In this document: one piece after another, positions 6,018-7,533 of the stretch
How positions within the stretch are numbered: the first letter of the stretch is position 1
Layout: every line of letters begins with the position of its first letter
Assembly: GCA_003224785.1 (NCBI GenBank)
Contig: QHZV01000021.1
Coordinates: 1 to 7,533 of the forward strand
Length of the DNA stretch: 7,533 nucleotides
Origin: Acidobacteriota bacterium
Lineage (GTDB): Bacteria; Acidobacteriota; Terriglobia; Terriglobales; Acidobacteriaceae
Direction of reading: 5' to 3'
Made by a program: the position numbers and the translations under genes
Notes under the pieces: generated by a model
The model's input: only the letters and a program-made list of their open reading frames with translations
Told to the model about the DNA's origin: nothing
The model's database searches: none

Positions 6018-6031
6018 CACCGCGTTCGGTG
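6018..6031. repeat. Short palindrome in the divergent promoter region
   Basis: CACCG (6018-6022) and CGGTG (6027-6031) form a perfect 5-bp inverted repeat around a 4-base centre, 15 bases upstream of the methyltransferase ATG. The right part is also re-used in a second inverted pair with CCGAACG at 6054-6060. It could be an operator for a divergent regulator, but short palindromes of this size arise by chance. Confidence 0.3.
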
Positions 6032-6073
6032 CATTTCAGTTGCCACCGACTATCCGAACGGATTACTGCTGCA

Positions 6074-6082
6074 TGCTAGAAT
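6074..6082 (+). promoter_or_regulatory. Candidate extended -10 promoter for ypdA
   Basis: TGCTAGAAT (6074-6082) is a TGn-extended -10 element with one mismatch to TATAAT. No good -35 is seen at 16-18 bases. Transcription would begin near 6089, downstream of the ATG at 6012 and upstream of the TTG at 6138 and the ATG at 6201. If used, it rules out the longest possible reading of ypdA. Confidence 0.4.
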
Positions 6083-6200
6083 CGGAAATTCCCGGCAGCA
6101 GTTCACCTCTACTTTGACGTTTTTGGGGAAGACCGACTTGCCCACCACCAAGCAGATTCCAGACACTTTGCCGAAGCCGCAGCTTGAGTCCCGCCCCGAC

Positions 6201-7181
6201 ATGCGGTCGGACGTGATCATCATCGGCGCCGGCCCTACAGGACTGGCATGTGCCATCGAGGCGCAGAAAGCAGGCCTGAAAGTCATCTGTGTTGATAAAG
6301 GCTGCGTGGTGAACTCCATTTTTCATTATCCGGCCAACATGATTTTCTTTACCACGCCGGAATTGCTGGAGATTGGCGACATTCCATTTAGCACGGCCAA
6401 TCCCAAGCCGAACCGCCTGGAAGCGCTTGAGTATTACCGGAAAGTGTCAGAGCACTACAAGCTGGATGTGCGCCAATATCAGCGTGTGGAAACCGTAACT
6501 GGCGAGGATAATAATTTTCACATCACCACCTGTGACCGCCTGGGACGGGTCTACGATTACTCCTGCCGCAAGGTGGTGGTTGCCACCGGCTACTACGATC
6601 GCGCAAATCTTCTTCGGATACCTGGGGAGGACCTGCTAAAGGTTTTCCACTATTATCGTGAGCCGCACCCATATTTCGACAATGACGTTCTGATAATTGG
6701 TGGTAAAAACTCGGCTGCGATCTCGGCATTGGACCTGTGGCGGCACGGTGCGCGCGTTACGCTGGTGCACCGTGGCACCAAAATGCATTCGCATGTGAAG
6801 TATTGGATCCTGCCGGACATCGAAAACCGAATTAAGAACGGCGAGATTGCCGCGTATTTCAACTCGACGGTGCGGGAAATCGCGCCTGATCACGTTGTGC
6901 TAGAGACTCCGGAAGGCGAGATCAGAATCAAGAATGACTTCGTATTTGCGCTCACCGGATACCATCCCGACTACGAATTCCTGAGGTCGATGGGCATTGA
7001 ACTTTCCAGCGAGCAGTGCCGCCCGGTTTGCGATCCGGTTACGCTTGAGAGTAACGTCCCCGGAGTTTATGTGGCGGGGGTGATCGTCGCTGGATCCCGA
7101 ACCAACGAGATTTTCATCGAGAATGGCCGCTTCCACGGCCAGCAGATCGCGGCAGACCTGAAACAGAAGCTGAGATCGTAA
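6201..7181 (+). CDS. ypdA: YpdA family putative bacillithiol disulfide reductase (Bdr)
   Basis: FAD-containing, NADPH-dependent oxidoreductase. In Firmicutes YpdA/Bdr reduces bacillithiol disulfide, keeping this low-molecular-weight thiol reduced in the cytoplasm. From the ATG at 6201 the protein has 326 residues, matching the usual 324-328. Motifs in order are FAD-binding VIIIGAGPTGL (5-15), VNSIFHYP, KVVVATGYYDRANL, GEDLLKVFHYYREPHPYF, NADPH-binding IIGGKNSAAISALDL (about 165-179), FVFALTGYHPDYEF, and the C-terminal FAD segment EIFIENGRFHGQQIAADL. The redox-sensitive Cys of Firmicutes YpdA (GGPCGL, Cys14) is Thr here (GAGPTGL), with a Cys four residues on. The ATG is chosen by length and homology. 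A TTG at 6138 has a better ribosome binding site and would add 21 residues. No bacillithiol synthesis genes are in view. Confidence 0.92.
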   Translation: MRSDVIIIGAGPTGLACAIEAQKAGLKVICVDKGCVVNSIFHYPANMIFFTTPELLEIGDIPFSTANPKPNRLEALEYYRKVSEHYKLDVRQYQRVETVTGEDNNFHITTCDRLGRVYDYSCRKVVVATGYYDRANLLRIPGEDLLKVFHYYREPHPYFDNDVLIIGGKNSAAISALDLWRHGARVTLVHRGTKMHSHVKYWILPDIENRIKNGEIAAYFNSTVREIAPDHVVLETPEGEIRIKNDFVFALTGYHPDYEFLRSMGIELSSEQCRPVCDPVTLESNVPGVYVAGVIVAGSRTNEIFIENGRFHGQQIAADLKQKLRS

Positions 7182-7213
7182 GGGGCAGCACGCCGCGCTC
7201 AGCACTCAATAAA

Positions 7214-7270
7214 GAGCGAGGAGCAATGGGAAGCCAGATGGGCCCGAGCTGAACGCATTGCTCGCTGCTC
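7214..7270 (+). repeat. Imperfect inverted repeat, possible stem-loop in the ypdA 3' untranslated region
   Basis: GAGCAATG (7221-7228) pairs perfectly with CATTGCTC (7256-7263) around a 27-base loop. After a 3x3 internal loop, GAGC (7214-7217) pairs with GCTC (7267-7270). The structure lies between the ypdA stop codon and the terminator. It could protect the 3' end of the mRNA; function is inferred only. Confidence 0.35.
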
Positions 7271-7293
7271 ACGGCTTCAGATTCCTAAAACCA

Positions 7294-7321
7294 AAACCCC
7301 GGGCTTTTTGTCCCGGGGTTT
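7294..7321. terminator. Strong bidirectional intrinsic terminator
   Basis: AAACCCCGGG (7294-7303) and CCCGGGGTTT (7312-7321) form a perfect 10-bp stem with an 8-base loop. On the plus strand the stem ends in TTT, then CGTC, a short U-tract for ypdA. On the minus strand it is followed by TTTTGGTTTTAGG, a better U-tract for the converging PEP-CTERM gene, whose stop codon is 28 bases before the hairpin. It therefore probably serves both genes. Confidence 0.85.
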
Positions 7322-7349
7322 CGTCGAAGGGGAAGGGGCTAGTCGTTCG

Positions 7350-7533
7350 TTAGGCTATGAAACGGCGCCGGATCAGACCGGCAATTCCTACCAAACCAGT
7401 TCCAAGAAGACCCAGCGTACCGGGCTCGGGAACGGTAGGAGGAGTGCCGGACGGATTGCCTGACTGCGAGAAGTTCGTAACGAAATTCCCGCCGCGGCCC
7501 TTTACGCAGCCGAGGTTTCCTTGGTTGTTGACT
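7350..7533 (-). CDS. PEP-CTERM sorting domain protein, C-terminal part only
   Basis: C-terminal 60 residues of a secreted protein whose gene continues beyond the right edge. The end has the three-part PEP-CTERM signal: the motif VPEPGT, a hydrophobic helix (LGLLGTGLVGIAGLI), then a basic cluster RRRF and three more residues to the TAA at 7350-7352. In this family an exosortase recognises the signal and processes the protein at the membrane for export to the cell surface or exopolysaccharide matrix. Upstream of the signal is a low-complexity linker rich in Gly, Asn, Ser, Pro and Thr (NFSQSGNPSGTPPT), with one Cys. The start, signal peptide and functional domain lie outside the window, so its specific role is unknown. 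No exosortase gene is visible here. Confidence 0.88.
   Translation of the reverse strand, partial: VNNQGNLGCVKGRGGNFVTNFSQSGNPSGTPPTVPEPGTLGLLGTGLVGIAGLIRRRFIA

Larger units (their letters stand above)
6004..6200. other. Divergent intergenic region between methyltransferase and ypdA
   Basis: These 197 bases separate the divergent starts and should hold both promoters. They contain a small palindrome (6018-6031), a second inverted pair CGTTCGG (6023-6029) and CCGAACG (6054-6060), and a plus-strand extended -10 candidate (6074-6082). They also contain an alternative TTG start for ypdA at 6138 with a GGGGAAG ribosome binding site at 6125-6131. The plus-strand frame is open back to an ATG at 6012, but the extra N-terminal sequence has no family match. 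Confidence 0.5.
7182..7349. other. Intergenic region between the converging ypdA and PEP-CTERM genes
   Basis: This region holds a possible stem-loop (7214-7270) and the terminator hairpin (7294-7321), both listed separately. A GAGGAG sequence six bases before an ATG (7226-7228) opens only an eight-codon frame (MGSQMGPS), which I do not consider a gene. Nothing else is recognisable. Confidence 0.6.

Noticed and set aside
7226..7252. Eight-codon frame with a GAGGAG ribosome binding site
   Set aside because: Too short and without any recognisable context; the purine stretch is also part of an inverted repeat.
1..7533. CRISPR array, tRNA, rRNA, insertion sequence or phage element
   Set aside because: No regularly spaced repeats, tRNA-like cloverleaf, rRNA motif, transposase or integrase reading frame was seen on either strand.

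Overview
The window looks like chromosomal DNA of an Acidobacteriota (Terriglobia-like) bacterium. Three things suggest this: the paired MacB/FtsX-type permeases, a YpdA-type bacillithiol disulfide reductase, and a PEP-CTERM surface protein, all in moderately GC-rich DNA. The assignment is inferred from gene content; no rRNA or marker gene is present.

Left part, plus strand (1-3352): the 3' three quarters of a 3-hydroxybutyryl-CoA dehydrogenase gene cut by the window edge, a 171-bp gap, then two paralogous ABC-transporter permease genes four bases apart. The first permease has a well-placed ribosome binding site and an N-terminus that aligns with its neighbour. An in-frame TAA at codon 33 interrupts it, and a 7-bp GC hairpin covers its Shine-Dalgarno sequence. 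No ATPase subunit is in view.

Middle, minus strand (3355-6003): reading right to left, a short SAM-dependent methyltransferase, an aspartate ammonia-lyase (aspA), and a complete YefM-YoeB type II toxin-antitoxin module. The module has a strong promoter (TTGGAA-N17-TACAAT) overlapping a TGTACA-type operator. The -10 box is only five bases from the antitoxin ATG, which predicts a leaderless mRNA. The toxin gene converges with the second permease with only two bases between the stop codons.

Right part (6004-7533): a divergent intergenic region, then ypdA on the plus strand, a strong bidirectional terminator hairpin, and the C-terminal 60 residues of a PEP-CTERM protein entering from the right on the minus strand.

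The genes do not form one pathway. They are neighbouring small units: acyl-CoA metabolism, orphan permeases, a toxin-antitoxin pair, amino-acid catabolism, and thiol redox. I do not see a clearly new multi-gene system. The points most worth following up are the interrupted permease with its masked ribosome binding site, the leaderless toxin-antitoxin promoter, and substitutions at substrate or redox positions in the aspartase and YpdA.
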